Of a DNA stretch of 64,000 bases, positions 24,336-35,456 are shown piece after piece. The notes under the pieces are model-generated. The model was not told the origin of the DNA and made no database searches. It was given only the letters and a program-made list of their open reading frames with translations. Source of the stretch: Plasmopara viticola (Eukaryota > Oomycota > Peronosporomycetes > Peronosporales > Peronosporaceae); the NCBI GenBank assembly GCA_001695595.3, contig MBPM02000031.1, positions 620,001-684,000 of the forward strand. Direction: 5' to 3'. Each line of letters begins with the position of its first letter. Position 1 is the first letter of the stretch. Both the position numbers and the translations under genes were made by a program.

Positions 24336-25904
24336 GTATGGCGCTTTCGCGAATCAATTTGGAGTGTATATAGCGCATAGAACACAGTAGCAGTGAATTA
24401 TCAAGCAGAGTACTTGTATAAATGGTTTGCTAGCCCTTCTCCGAAGTATTCTAGGACTGCGGTGTAGGCCAAGCCGACACAGCTTCTTTTTTGGGGTCGC
24501 TGTAACATCATAGATTCGTACAAACCAGCCAGAACTTCTAAGCTTCTCTGCCGCAATAACACTTTTTGATATTAGTAGTACATTAAAAAGGTGTGTGAGC
24601 TTGGGTCTTTGATATTAATTTCCCTAGATTAAATCAACAAATTTGGCATCCGACTATGCCGAAGCAAAAGTGTATAATCGCCGAAACATTCGTTAAACCA
24701 ACTTTCTTACGCCGACGAGGAGTTTGTAAATGTTTTTGGCATCTGCGATTGAGAGTATTTACTACTAATAAGGGTTTCCTTCGTCTAACGCAAAAAAAGC
24801 TTCACGCCCCTACCTATAAAAGTTTAGATATTGGTTGCCTGAACAATATAGAGCATTCATTAAAAGAAGATTGTACAGGTTTTTGACACGGTAAGTCCAA
24901 GCCAGGATGCAGTGTGAAGCCAAATGCGAGACTCCATCGCTCAAAAAAGAGGTATTTATCAACTAATTGGGGCTTACATAATTAAAATCACCACCTCTTC
25001 GATATTTGCGGCTTTCAACTCTGCCAAAAATCTATCTTTTTGTAGTTTTCGAGGCTCAGCGATTTCGACACCTGTGGCAGTGCCTTCAATCGGAATAATG
25101 GCAATTGGTGAAAGTTAATGTTGCGAGCAAACCAATGTCCGTATAAAGCACTTTTTTCAAATTGTGTGGGCAAATGATCAAGCAAACTATGTTATAACAA
25201 CCCGACAGGATAAATTTGTATTATCTGAATAAAAAGAAAGGCAACAATAAATTACAAAAAAATGGGCTCAACCAAGCACACAAAGAGTACATTTCTTGTT
25301 GAAATCTCAATACGTTTACAACACGTGGTTCAATGTTCCGCATAAACACAATACTTTTTGATTCGCATAACAAGCAAAGCGCACTTGAATGTATGCTACA
25401 ATGAAGAAAGGTCCACAGTTCGAATGATGGTTTTTGTGTGGTACATTGTGCTTAAAAGTAGTACTTTCAGATTAAACAGCAATGAAATTTGTGCTTTTAG
25501 TGAACAGTCTGCTACTACCTGAGTGTTGTAACTGTTATGTGCTTACGTCACATGCTGGTCTTTCTTGATTCGGCGAAGTACAAGGCTCTGTGTGTGTTGC
25601 GTAAGCTCGACTTTGGAGAAATCTACGGTCAAATCCTGGTAAACATGCAATTTTTAGTCTTTGATACTTTATACTTGAAGTTTGTGCTTGACCTTTTGAG
25701 GAGATTGTTAGCCAGCTCGCGCTCGATCGACAAACTAACACAGCTGCCTGCAAAATTTTGGAACAGCAACGCTATTTTTCGACCGTATTTTAGACAACAT
25801 GGACACCCAGAATAAATTGTCTCAAACCGAGACCCCCATTTTAAGAGCCTTTTGGAAATAAACTAGTCTAAGGTGTTTGGCTCTAGGCTATTAATGTCCG
25901 CAGT

Positions 25905-26560
25905 GGACCATCTGCATACCGATGGCTAAACAGAGTGAGCGTACCGCGTCGTCAAAAATATGCTAAACAGTGTGTATGAAGATACCTAATTCGTTTGGGC
26001 AGCATGCTGTCAGCTGCTGAGTTTGCACTGAATGAACCCTTCATTCTTCAGCAGTCTACACGTCATTCTACGTGAGCGGGCTAGCCGCCCCATTGCGCTC
26101 ACCACATTGTAGCTGTGGACTTGATGAAGGAGGAATGGCCGAGCAGTTTGCTAGTTTCATGTGCATAGCCAAGTTAGTCAAAACAGTACCTAAAGCACAT
26201 GCAAAAATTAAAGGCTGATGTTCAAAGACCACAAAGCAAGTCTGACCATGATGCTAGTATTAACAAGTTAGATTTTTATTGAAGATGGTATCAATACGAG
26301 CGCGAAAACTACCCGCGAATGCAGTTTTGGCTGTCTGTGTATAGGTGTGTCCGCACATCAATATTTTTCTAGGGGTCAAACCCATTAGAGGCTTGGCGCT
26401 TACACTTGTTTATATGGAGGGGATGCGAACGCATCCAATGTTGTTTGCGATTTTTATTGAGCCTTATATGAAAATTCAGATGCAAAAGTGTGAGCGCCGG
26501 ATCACATGCAGGAACAGCCACAGGAGACTGATCATCAATTGAAGCAGCGCTTAATTTCAA
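25905..26560 (+). pseudogene. Ty3/gypsy integrase C-terminal relic
   Basis: The plus strand reads HTDG.TE..YRVVKNMLNSV near 25910-25980, matching the gypsy integrase pattern hpQTDGQtERvNrvlEdmL. AEFALNEP and YVSGLAAP follow, matching lAEFAlN and FYvnGl. Further on, the open frame from 26345 reads FLGVKPIRGLALTL and MEGMRTHPMLFA, which correspond to the 'fiGPfkvl...Y.L.lP..mr.HPvFyv' segment after the catalytic core. Order and spacing fit one element. Several stops (for example in HTDG-stop-TE) show it is dead. No LTR could be paired with it. Confidence 0.7.
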
Positions 26561-26864
26561 GCACGAAGTACCACAACTTCTGGTATGAGGGCACAGGTCA
26601 AGTGACTGGCTTGCGGAGCCATGTAAGTTTTCTTTTGAGGTATGAGAATGGCTGAGCAAGATCTAAAGACCTTAGAGGTGCGGCAATGTTCATATACAAT
26701 TAGTCTAGATTGTAGACGTTGCGGATGACAGTTTTTGAGTTACTCACGAGACGCTGAATGCAAGCGACATCGATGCAAGAAGCATATAGTGCGTGCAATA
26801 TCCTCTTTCTCTTCATTTACTCAAAAGAAAAGACAGGGGCATAATTATGAATTTTTGATCGACG

Positions 26865-27592
26865 GCGACGCCAGGGTCCAACCCGGTCCCCTGTGGAGTG
26901 GATCAAAATGGAAAAAGAAATAGACCTTGTCTTCGAAGCTGAGATTTAGATCGACTTTTGTTTTCGACATGAACAAGTATGACTTGGTCCTAGGCATGCT
27001 TTGACTTGTAAACCTCGAATCCTGGATAGATTGGCGAAGCATGATCATAAGTGCTAGCCTTCAAATTACTTTGATTAGGTTTTTGGCATGTTCTGGATCA
27101 AATATCTACTTGTAGTTGAAAGGTCACACCGGCGGATGGCTTGTCGATCTGTTCAGGCAGGTTCGGTATGGCAGCTATGACAAATCAGGTAGGAAGCTCT
27201 TCCATACATGTGATGCGAAATTAGATGAGGATGATTGTCTCTGGTTTATAAAATGGGTGCTGTACGCAATACTAATATAAGTCAGCGCATGTGTAGGTGT
27301 CACCAGTATGACAACAGTTTGGCTCGACCTTATAGTGATAGATAATCGACAAAGCGGACATGCGCTGTCTTATATCAGTATTCTGCAACCAAGGATCAAA
27401 GACAAGGACAACAAAACCCCAGCGAGGCCGAAGATATCGTACACCGTGGGCCAAGAGCGAATAGTGGTGGATTTTGAAATTCTACCTTCAAGGAGGGCCA
27501 GTGAGGCCATAAGCTCACCGTCGCTCAGTTCGAGTGATAGAATATACAATGCTGAGCTCATCAGTAGAGACTATCGAGTAATATTGCCGTGA
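26865..27592 (+). pseudogene. Ty3/gypsy protease-region relic
   Basis: At 26965-27055 the plus strand reads FDMNKYDLVLGML-stop-LVNLESWIDWRS, which matches the gypsy segment after the retropepsin domain (DmddYDvILGMpWL..hePwIDWR). A second open frame at 27308-27592 (SYTVGQERIVVDFEILPS, YNAELISRDYRVILP) continues in the same orientation and may be the linker before reverse transcriptase. Because a protease lies downstream of an integrase here, this must be a different element from the 25.9 kb relic, or a rearranged one. Confidence 0.6.
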
Positions 27593-29244
27593 TCTACCCC
27601 AGTGAGCCGTTGGTAACTCTAAATATACGGCGGAAATTTAAGTCACGGTTGTGACTGTCATAATAGACAAAATGAGCTAATCTAGAAGGCGCTACTCCCA
27701 ATAATCTACTTATATTAGCGGTACTATGAGAATTAAGTACCCTAGTACAAGGAGTGTAAAATCTCAGAAGCATGTACAAAATATGGCATGCAGAATCGAA
27801 AGACAATCAAGCAGACTCCCTCATGAAAGTAATTATAAAAAGGCATCCGACTTGTCCAGCTTTATATAAATCGCCTTAGCCCCGGAGATATCATGGATAT
27901 TTACATCTGCTCTGAGCTCAAGCTGCTACTATAATATCACAAGCACAGCAATGAGATGTAATTTCCGTGTAAAAGAGAAAAATTACAGCAGATATCTTTG
28001 AAAAAAAGCAGCTCAAAAAAATTGCATGTGTGTGCCTCGCAAAAAGTCTTTTTGGTCATGAGCAAGCACCCCTGGTACAACATTTGAAAAATTTATTTTA
28101 GAGAAGAGATTTAAATGAATTGACTAGTAAGGTCACGATGAATGCGATACAGAGACCCATCTTTAAAACATTTTGTCACCTTGATGGAATGCATAGTGCT
28201 CGTCGAACAGCGCGGGGGGTTACGTCTAGAACAGGGGAGTTTTAGAAAAGTATTTTTGATGAAGACAGTAATATTTAGCGAAAATCACTATCAGTAAAAG
28301 ATCGATACGATTGAAGTCTCATTGAATGTTAAAGCTCATAAAACCGTGAGTCAGCTGCTTGGTAAAAAAAAACAAGTTGGTATAGCTTTGAAAAAGATTG
28401 ACGGCCGCCTAGGGTATCAAAGTGGTGACCACATGTCCACCACAAAATAACGCTGCTGGAAGAACGATATTACAGGATACTCAAAAAGCAGTCAGTGTAT
28501 GGCTTAGATTTAAGTAAGTTATTTATGACTTGTCGGGTCTGTATCATCTTTTTGTAATGTAATCCAAGGTATAGTCTCACATTGGCGGTAAATAAAGGTC
28601 CGGAACCTGAAAATGATTTGGTCTTGAAAACAAATACCGCGTTTTACGGTGGCAATTTAAAGCCAAAGAACGGTTGCAATTTATTGACTTCAACTTCCGT
28701 CCAATTAACATCGACGTCATGTGTCGGTAAAACGGATGATGACGTTCTATAAGCGATAAAAAATGATGCTATCATTATTCCGCTACAGACTCCGTTTTCT
28801 AAAATCAATCCTGGAACGTACCTTTTAGTGTGCTGACACTAAATTTGTGCTTTAAAATATTTGTGCAGTCAATTTAAAGAAAACGGTTTCATTACGTTGT
28901 CTCACATAATGTTCTCTATGTTCTCATGCACATCGAGTGTGTCATTATCGTTGTGAGGTGCACTCCGTTTGCGGACTTCTAAATCCGGCAAAAGTTCACA
29001 ATACAAAATCATCCGTTCGTCTTTGGATATCCATATGGCAAAATATTCTGCTCGCCTTCGAGGCATTAATAATGGTAGAAGACGTCGCACCATCGCTTTT
29101 TTAACGCACGCTCTGGCACCGCGACTCCCTTAAATTTATCGATTAGCATCATATTTATTAGCAAAGATTTAGCGTGTTGAAGTCAAATAAAGTGTGGTGG
29201 ACATTGTTAATAAAAAGTGGTACATGCTTAAAGAACTTAAAAGG
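27593..29244. other. A+T-rich intergenic DNA, no supported gene
   Basis: Only short frames with frequent stops on both strands. No motif, repeat pair or RNA structure was recognised. The stretch between the gypsy relic and the short retroelement probably consists of older decayed transposon DNA. Confidence 0.4.
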
Positions 29245-29254
29245 GTAGTTAGTA

Positions 29255-29580
29255 ATGTAATGTAATGTATTACGTTATCGCGTTGCCAAGTTATGCACGT
29301 GCTAGGCTCAGTCTGGCTAGTCCACGGCATAAAGTGGTGTCCGCATACGTCGAGTCTCGTTCGGCGGGCAGTGCAGCCAGCACCGAGGTCGTGAGGGTCT
29401 TCCATTATTTTGTTTATCTCTGACTTGGTAAGAGCCCGGGTGGCGCCCGGTGCTGGAGACCGTCTTTTCGAGGGTGAGACTCGTTAGAGACCTGCAGATG
29501 CCCGAGAGCACCTGCCCGAAGCGCGCGAGCATTTAGCCCCCGCGCTTGGAAGGAGGGCGTCACCCCAACCTTTTCCAAGA
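29255..29580 (-). mobile_element. Short ~325 bp retroelement, copy 1
   Basis: A full-length copy flanked by a perfect 10 bp direct repeat GTAGTTAGTA (29245-29254 and 29581-29590). Read on the minus strand it starts CTTGGAAAAGG, contains a G+C-rich body (CGCGCGCTTCGGGCAGGTGC, ACTAGCCAGACTGAGCC) and ends in a tail of ATTAC units. The 10 bp duplication and the short-unit tail fit a non-LTR element such as a SINE better than an LTR. The first ~45 nt can fold: CTTGGAAAAGG pairs with CCTCCTTCCAAG. I found no clear RNA polymerase III A or B box. Confidence 0.8.
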
Positions 29581-30156
29581 GTAGTTAGTAGTAACTACAA
29601 AAGCTAAATTTTAGTTGTAGAATATCTCGCTGCAGGGGGAATCATGAATACACCTAAATAAGTCTTATATTTAGGTCGTTGTATTGCGACTAACAGTACA
29701 TCTTGAAGTCAGCGACTCGTACAAATTCTATGTGAAAAGCAAAGTTAAGAAACCTAAGCTCGCACTTTTAGCCTTAGCAGCATCGGTGCACCTGAGAGCA
29801 ATAGTGGCCAATCTACACTTGAGTCTCTAGGACAAATTCTCTGTAAAAACGAAAAAATATTTCTCATTTGCCTCACAGCATACCGTCGTTCTGAACAAGC
29901 TGGTATTCTTGCTAGGCTCCGAGGGTGTTAGCAATAAATCTACAAAAATTCGACGTGACAATGTGAGTCTGTGGTATATGAGAACGCTCTATTGGAGTAA
30001 GAAAAAACGGAAGTGCTGCGTCGAAGAAGCTGACTCCTACGGTACCACAACTAGCGTGAAGACTTTCAAAGGAGAAAAGAAAAGGATTTTTTTACCCCAG
30101 ATCTGCCATACCAAACGATCATAATGTCTATTCTTTGCGTTTTGTAGCTTCGTAAA

Positions 30157-31043
30157 AAGAGCACTGTCTTGTAGCCTAGTTATGAAAGTGAATATGCAAA
30201 AATGCAATAGTTTTGTTGTGACTACTCTTCTTTCATAAGTAGAAGTTTGAGATGACTTAAATTCTTTCAACTCTCAGCTGTTCGGTCATACTTCCTATCA
30301 ACCTGCGAATGTGAAAATTATCCTGTTAGCTTCGTCTAAAAGCTGAATTATTTTCTGGCTGAGACGTCTAGCGATTTTTTTTAAGTATTCACTCACTGTC
30401 ATTATTGAAGGATGATTTAGACGCATGTTTTTTCCTCTGCGCCCAATCTGTTACTAAGAGGCCGTAAGATCAACTTATGGCTTCTAGTCTGGCCATTAGG
30501 CGGCACGAGATATTCACGGAGTCAGGAATTATTTAAATAGGTCTCAGCCGTGCTGATGATGAGGGAAAAAATCTTTGAGCTGATGACCAGTGTACGGTCT
30601 TCCAATGTTGCTTCATACCGCCATTGGCGCTTTAATTTCTTCGCAACGACCAAATCAATGTTTGAAAGGAAATATAACAAAGATGCAACAGTCGTCTGGT
30701 ATGCCGGGGATAGACGACAAGACACAATAGATGCGATGCATTCTACTTAGGAACAAGTTTGGTTGTGATGAGCCTTGGAAAGAAATAATAGGACAGGAAG
30801 GCTAAGCCATGAAGAGCTCCATGCTATATAGCACAAATTCTACCAAAAAGTCGTACTTAATAGCTGTTGATGCCATCGTAATTTTTTGCAAAGTATGAAC
30901 GGCTCTTGTCGACAAGAGGGTCATGACATCATGCTCATTATTTTCACCATTCTGTTGTCAAACGAAGTAAGCCATATGCTAGATCTTTTCGAGCACATTG
31001 GCGTGACATTGGCCTTGTCTGAATAGCGGAAGAGAGGAGATGT
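30157..31043 (+). repeat. Left arm of long inverted repeat (887 bp)
   Basis: This arm starts aaagagcactgtcttgtagc and ends gcggaagagaggagatgt. It is the reverse complement of 32251-33138 at roughly 96-97% identity by eye. Most differences are transitions, with a few single-base indels. The arm holds only short frames, the best being 30550-30750 (REKIFELMTSVRSSN, DATVVWYAGDRRQDT), which is unidentified. Confidence 0.9.
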
Positions 31044-31304
31044 CACCATACCTATAGTTCCGGTAAATCTAGCTGCGAGGAGCGTCAGCTTTGACAAATT
31101 TTTACACTGTCTGGCTCCGAATTTTAAAGCAAAGTATGTTATATGACGCAGTTGAAGATGGGCAAGGCGCTACTGCTGCAAGTGAAGTGGCATCGTCAGT
31201 ATTTACCAAGTAGCACTAATTAAATGCCGTGACGACACGATAGGTCATAAGCCAAGGCAGTAAAAGCGAAGCCTACTACTGCAATTAGAGCGACATGCAA
31301 AGCC

Positions 31305-31660
31305 TTGGCTAGTGCTGATAGAAGAAATCACCATGTCCAGCGTGACAATAACAGACTCGAATGCAGACGGTCAAATACGATATGGTCGAGTTATCTAAAT
31401 GACAATCCAAAGATATCTCAGCAAAGGTATCAAAACAATGCGGAGAATAGTTGCTCAAGAGAGGACAACAAAATTAACATCGTTTTGATATATTCAGTGT
31501 AAGTGGCTAATTACACGATCCTAGGTGTTTAAGGTCAAAATAGATCTATTTTGCAAGATTTACTGGTTTCGACAACCCCCAAAAAACAACTTCTTGGACA
31601 TGGACCAGCTCGACATGACACTGAGCATACTGCGGCCAATTTCTCACGTCTATTAGTTAA
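31305..31660 (+). pseudogene. Ty3/gypsy gag-protease relic inside the inverted repeat
   Basis: This lies in the ~1.2 kb spacer of the long inverted repeat. At 31595-31645 the plus strand reads FLDMDQLDMTLSILRPI, a degenerate match to the gypsy 'lDMddYDmiLGmpWL' segment, also found at 26.97 and 53.13 kb. The open frame 31305-31502 just upstream is rich in Arg, Asn and Gln and could be a gag tail. There are many stops. Confidence 0.4.
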
Positions 31661-32250
31661 ACAAGACCATATGTGCTGACCGCCTTAAGCATGCTGTTAG
31701 AAAACTACTTTTTTTGCTGTGCGTACGGCTTCGTTGAAAAGAAGCCTGGTCACGTATAGAGACGATAACTTATGGAAAGCAATGAAGATACTGAATCATC
31801 CTTTAAGGTAGATGTGATGACATCTTGAAATGATCCTATATATTACATTGTCGTATTGGACTATTAATACCTTATCTAAGAGATATCAAAGCTACACTGA
31901 TAGCACCGACGGAGCCAAATTAAGTGTGGGCAACAAAATATTACAAGTGGGCAACATAACACCACCCAGGTTTCACAGGTAGGTGGCCTCTCTTTTAGAA
32001 AAATGTATGTGTGCGATCTGAAAATGTTGCGAGCGATTCTGTGCTTTACAATAAATTCTATAATACAGGGATGTTCATCAGCTAACTCATCTTTTTGTCA
32101 CGACTGAAGCGCTCTAAAACTTGAATACTGAGCGTTAAATAGATAATAGCTTCCAAAATGTTGGCTATGCACATAAACAAAAAAATCTCAGATGAGATGT
32201 TCCCAGATACTAGAAGCCTCTCTTGAGGCGAGAAAAAAATTCCACTCCAA

Positions 32251-33138
32251 ACATCTCCTCTCTTCCGCTATTCAGACAAGGCCAATGTCACGCCAATGTG
32301 CTCGAAAAGATCTAGCATATGGCTTACTTCGTTTGACAACAGAATGGTGAAAATAATGAGCATAATTTCATGACCCTCTTGTCGACAAGAGCCGTTCATA
32401 CTTTGCAAAAAATTACGATGGCATCAACAGCTATTAAGTACGACTTTTTGGTAGAATGTGTGCTATATAGCATGGAGCTCTTCATAACTTAGCCTTCCTG
32501 TCCTATTATTTCTTTCCAAGGCTCATCATAACCAAATTTAATCTAAGTAGAATGCATCGCATCTATTCTGTCTTGTCGTCTATCCCCGGCATACCAGACG
32601 ACTGTTGCATCTTTGTTATGTTTCCTTTTTGAACATTGATTTGGTCGTTGCGAAGAAATTAAAGCGCCAATGGCGGGTATAAAGCAACATTGGAAGACCG
32701 TACACTGGTCATCAGCTCAAAGATTTTTTCCCTCATCATCAGCATGGCTGAGACCTATTTAAATAATTCCTGACTCCGTGAATATCTCGTGCCGCCTAAT
32801 GGCCAGACTAAAAACCATAAGTCGATCTTACGGCCTCTTAGTAATAGATTGGGCGCAGAGGAAAAAACATGCGTCTAAATCATCCTTCAATAATGACAGT
32901 GAGTGATTACTTAAAAAAATTGCTAGACGTCTCAGCCAGAAAATAATTCAGCTTTTAGACGAAGCTAACAGGATAATTTTCACATTCGCAGGTTGATAGG
33001 AAGTATGACCGAACAGCTGAGAGTTGAAAGAATTCAGGTCATCTTAAACTTCTACTCATGAAAGAAGAGTAGTCACAACGAAACTATTGCATTTTTGCAT
33101 ATTTACTTTCATAATTAGGCTACAAGACAGTGCTCTTT
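32251..33138 (-). repeat. Right arm of long inverted repeat (888 bp)
   Basis: The mirror copy of 30157-31043, beginning acatctcctctcttccgcta and ending ggctacaagacagtgctctt. Identity drops abruptly outside both ends. The arms are separated by 1207 bp, so a transcript through the region could fold into an ~880 bp duplex. Confidence 0.9.
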
Positions 33139-34763
33139 GTAAATCATCGTGAAATAGCTTTATAGGCAGCATACGCTGCGCCAGGGTTCGAAGATGTCAA
33201 AGGACCCTATGGATTCGATACACTTTCGATTAAAAAATACACTCATATGTGTTCCACTATTTGAAATTTAAATCGAACCGAGAAGTGGGGCATGAGATTG
33301 ACCTAGGGTCAGGGGCTGTGTAGGCAATAACTGCTGCCACGAGACCAAAATTTATTCATTGGTGGTATTTTGCCGAAATCGAAGGTGCAAGAGCTGAAAT
33401 TCAACGTCCTCAACACCAACATTCTACTCAAAAACCAAACACAATGTGGTGACTATTTTAAGCTTATGATAAATGCAATGGTGCCTGATGTCAAGAAAAA
33501 TGTGCCGCTTAGCGGCATTTTTGGGTGCACATTTTAAAAGCCATTGGACTTGATAAACAAGTTTAAGAAAAGAGTCAATTTTTTTCTTATTGCAATTAGT
33601 ACGTCCAGTGGCATGTTACATCGTTATATTTAGGATCTAAATGTTAAGCAGCCGGCGATAAATACGCTCTATTTGCCCAATAGAATGACTAGATAGAGAT
33701 GTCTGTTGGAAGCGCATGAACCTTGCTTATAGGCTTGCCGGAAATTCAAAGACGCATGGCAATTGTAGTGCTCGTGTACCGCTTGATACCAGCAGAGCCG
33801 GGAAGCGAATAGCAAAGCTTTCTATGGATCAATATTTTAAGTCACATGCCCATAAAACCGTGCACTTTAGGTCCCAATTAAGGCTAGAGCGAATTATCAA
33901 GAGTGACTACTCTTAAAGCTATACAGACTCCTCGCAGGGAGACGAGCGCTGGTACTCCAATCGGTATAAGGGGATAATATGGCCAGAACTACCATTTTCT
34001 TTAAGGTTCACAAGGATCGAATAGATGTGGTTTACCAAGTCTTAGAGACATCTTGAGGTCTTTCATTAGGTCGCGCCGGATGTTATGCTCTTAATGAAGA
34101 TAGCGCAAGGTCGGGATGGCAGCGACCTTTTCAAATGCCCTTTGACCGCTAATGCTATCGGCATTTTCATGTGGTGTGCTTAGTGAAGTCAAATCCTTTC
34201 TCACATGCAAAGTGCTACATATAAAATGACAAGATCATTCCGCTCTAAAAAAACTCGCGAAACGATCAATGTTAACTCCGGCAAGAATGTCAAATTATGT
34301 TGCGATTTGAAATCAAGACAGCGAGCGCTTTAAATCGTGGTAATCTAAACGCTTACTCAAGTATAGTGGCGCTGCTCATACCCATGCTCGGACATTGAGC
34401 TCATTACGCCAAAGCAGAGACATCTTAACGGTGACTTTCGCCGACGAAATAGACGAGGCAATGGGGCTACAAGCTTGCGAACAAAATGCGCTCCGCCCCG
34501 TATGTTTGGTGTTTAGTTGTTATGGCGTGAAATTGTACGTCATTCCGAACTAGATCTTTTCAATTTAGACGCGGATGCACCAGTGCTGAGAAGTACCCAC
34601 GAGTAAAGTCGGATCGGTATATACCGCCCTTTGTCTTGTGGCCTCTAACGATTCCGAGTGAATTTCGAAAACGGGTATGATGCGATGATAAAAGCACGCG
34701 CAAAGCCGCCATATAGTCTCACAAGAACAAGACTTGTGATAAATTTTAGGATTGCAAAGGGCC
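33139..34763. other. Intergenic DNA with one short hairpin
   Basis: No gene is supported. A strong local hairpin lies at about 33497-33524, where aaaaatgtgccgc pairs with gcggcattttt around a 3-4 nt loop, with one bulge. A poly-C tract of ten lies just beyond this stretch, at 34949-34958. Confidence 0.4.
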
Positions 34764-35231
34764 TTAAAGAGCATTTCCGAGCGCTACTTGACGCCATGGT
34801 TGGCACCAGTCAAGCAAGCTGAAGTAATACGTATTCGGAAACGTTTTCTCTTTCTTGTGAAACCTGTTGACCAGAAAGTTGGTGTATAACTCACTGAATG
34901 GCGAGTTGGCGTCGGTCGCGGCGGCGGAACACTTTTATCCTCGTGCTGCCCCCCCCCCTGTAAAATTTACCGTTTTAGACTTCAACCTGTTCTTCTTCAT
35001 TTTGGTGACATCATTAGTGGAGTGTATTTGAAGTCTGGTCTTTGCTCCTGGAAGTCGACATGGATATTTGTACGAGCGCGATCTTTCGCTTGACAATTAG
35101 TCTGGCAGCAAATTTAACACCCCTCGAGCCTCACTCCCGGGTGATAAAGCCGTTTTGACACCATTGTCATTAACGTAAGGCTTATCTGCAGCCTTAGCGG
35201 ACAAAGAAACCAGTAGGTGTTTGTCGAACAT
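34764..35231 (-). pseudogene. Possible coding relic beside the copia insertion
   Basis: From an ATG at 35231 the minus strand reads 156 codons to a TAA at 34764, with only two internal stops (codons 45 and 99). Segments such as AADKPYVNDNGVKTALSPG and PFSELYTNFLVNRFHKKEK look protein-like. A run of ten G encodes GGG without breaking the frame. I recognise no domain, RXLR motif or signal peptide. Two stops in 156 codons is fewer than expected by chance, but the window offers many frames, so this is weak. The frame's 5' side meets the copia element's 5' LTR at 35251. Confidence 0.25.
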
Positions 35232-35250
35232 CCGCGGCGCTTCTTATTTT

Positions 35251-35395
35251 TGTTGGAGAATCGACGCCTCGACCAGCAACTACATATCGGTAAGTACCGG
35301 TATCTGCAATCAGTTGATGACTGCCTAAAATTAGCACTTATAAATATATTCACTTTTGCAATTTGCCAACTAGTGCCCAAGTAACATTTTCAATT
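35251..35395 (+). repeat. Copia 5' LTR
   Basis: It begins tgttggagaatcgacgcctc and ends gtaacattttcaatt. The 5' boundary is set by the ATTTT target duplication and the 3' boundary by the adjacent primer site. At 145 bp it is a short LTR, as is common in copia elements. It contains ataaatata at 35339-35347 (also in the other LTR), a possible promoter element. Confidence 0.9.
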
Positions 35396-35407
35396 GGTTA
35401 TGAGCCC
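35396..35407 (+). promoter_or_regulatory. Primer-binding site, initiator tRNA-Met anticodon arm
   Basis: The sequence ggttatgagccc directly follows the 5' LTR. Its complement GGGCTCATAACC has the CAU anticodon in its centre and matches the anticodon arm of eukaryotic initiator tRNA-Met rather than the tRNA 3' end. Drosophila copia is known to prime in this way, from a half-tRNA fragment. The position is seen directly; the mechanism here is inferred. Confidence 0.75.
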
Positions 35408-35456
35408 AAGCCTCGCCGACTCTGCCTTCCCACCCCCTGACTCTGCCTTCGCCACC

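Noticed and set aside
29255..29580. Reading the short retroelement as a solo LTR (TG...CA ends on the plus strand)
   Set aside because: Flanking duplications are ~10 bp rather than 4-6 bp, one copy is 5'-truncated, and the opposite end is a short-unit tail.
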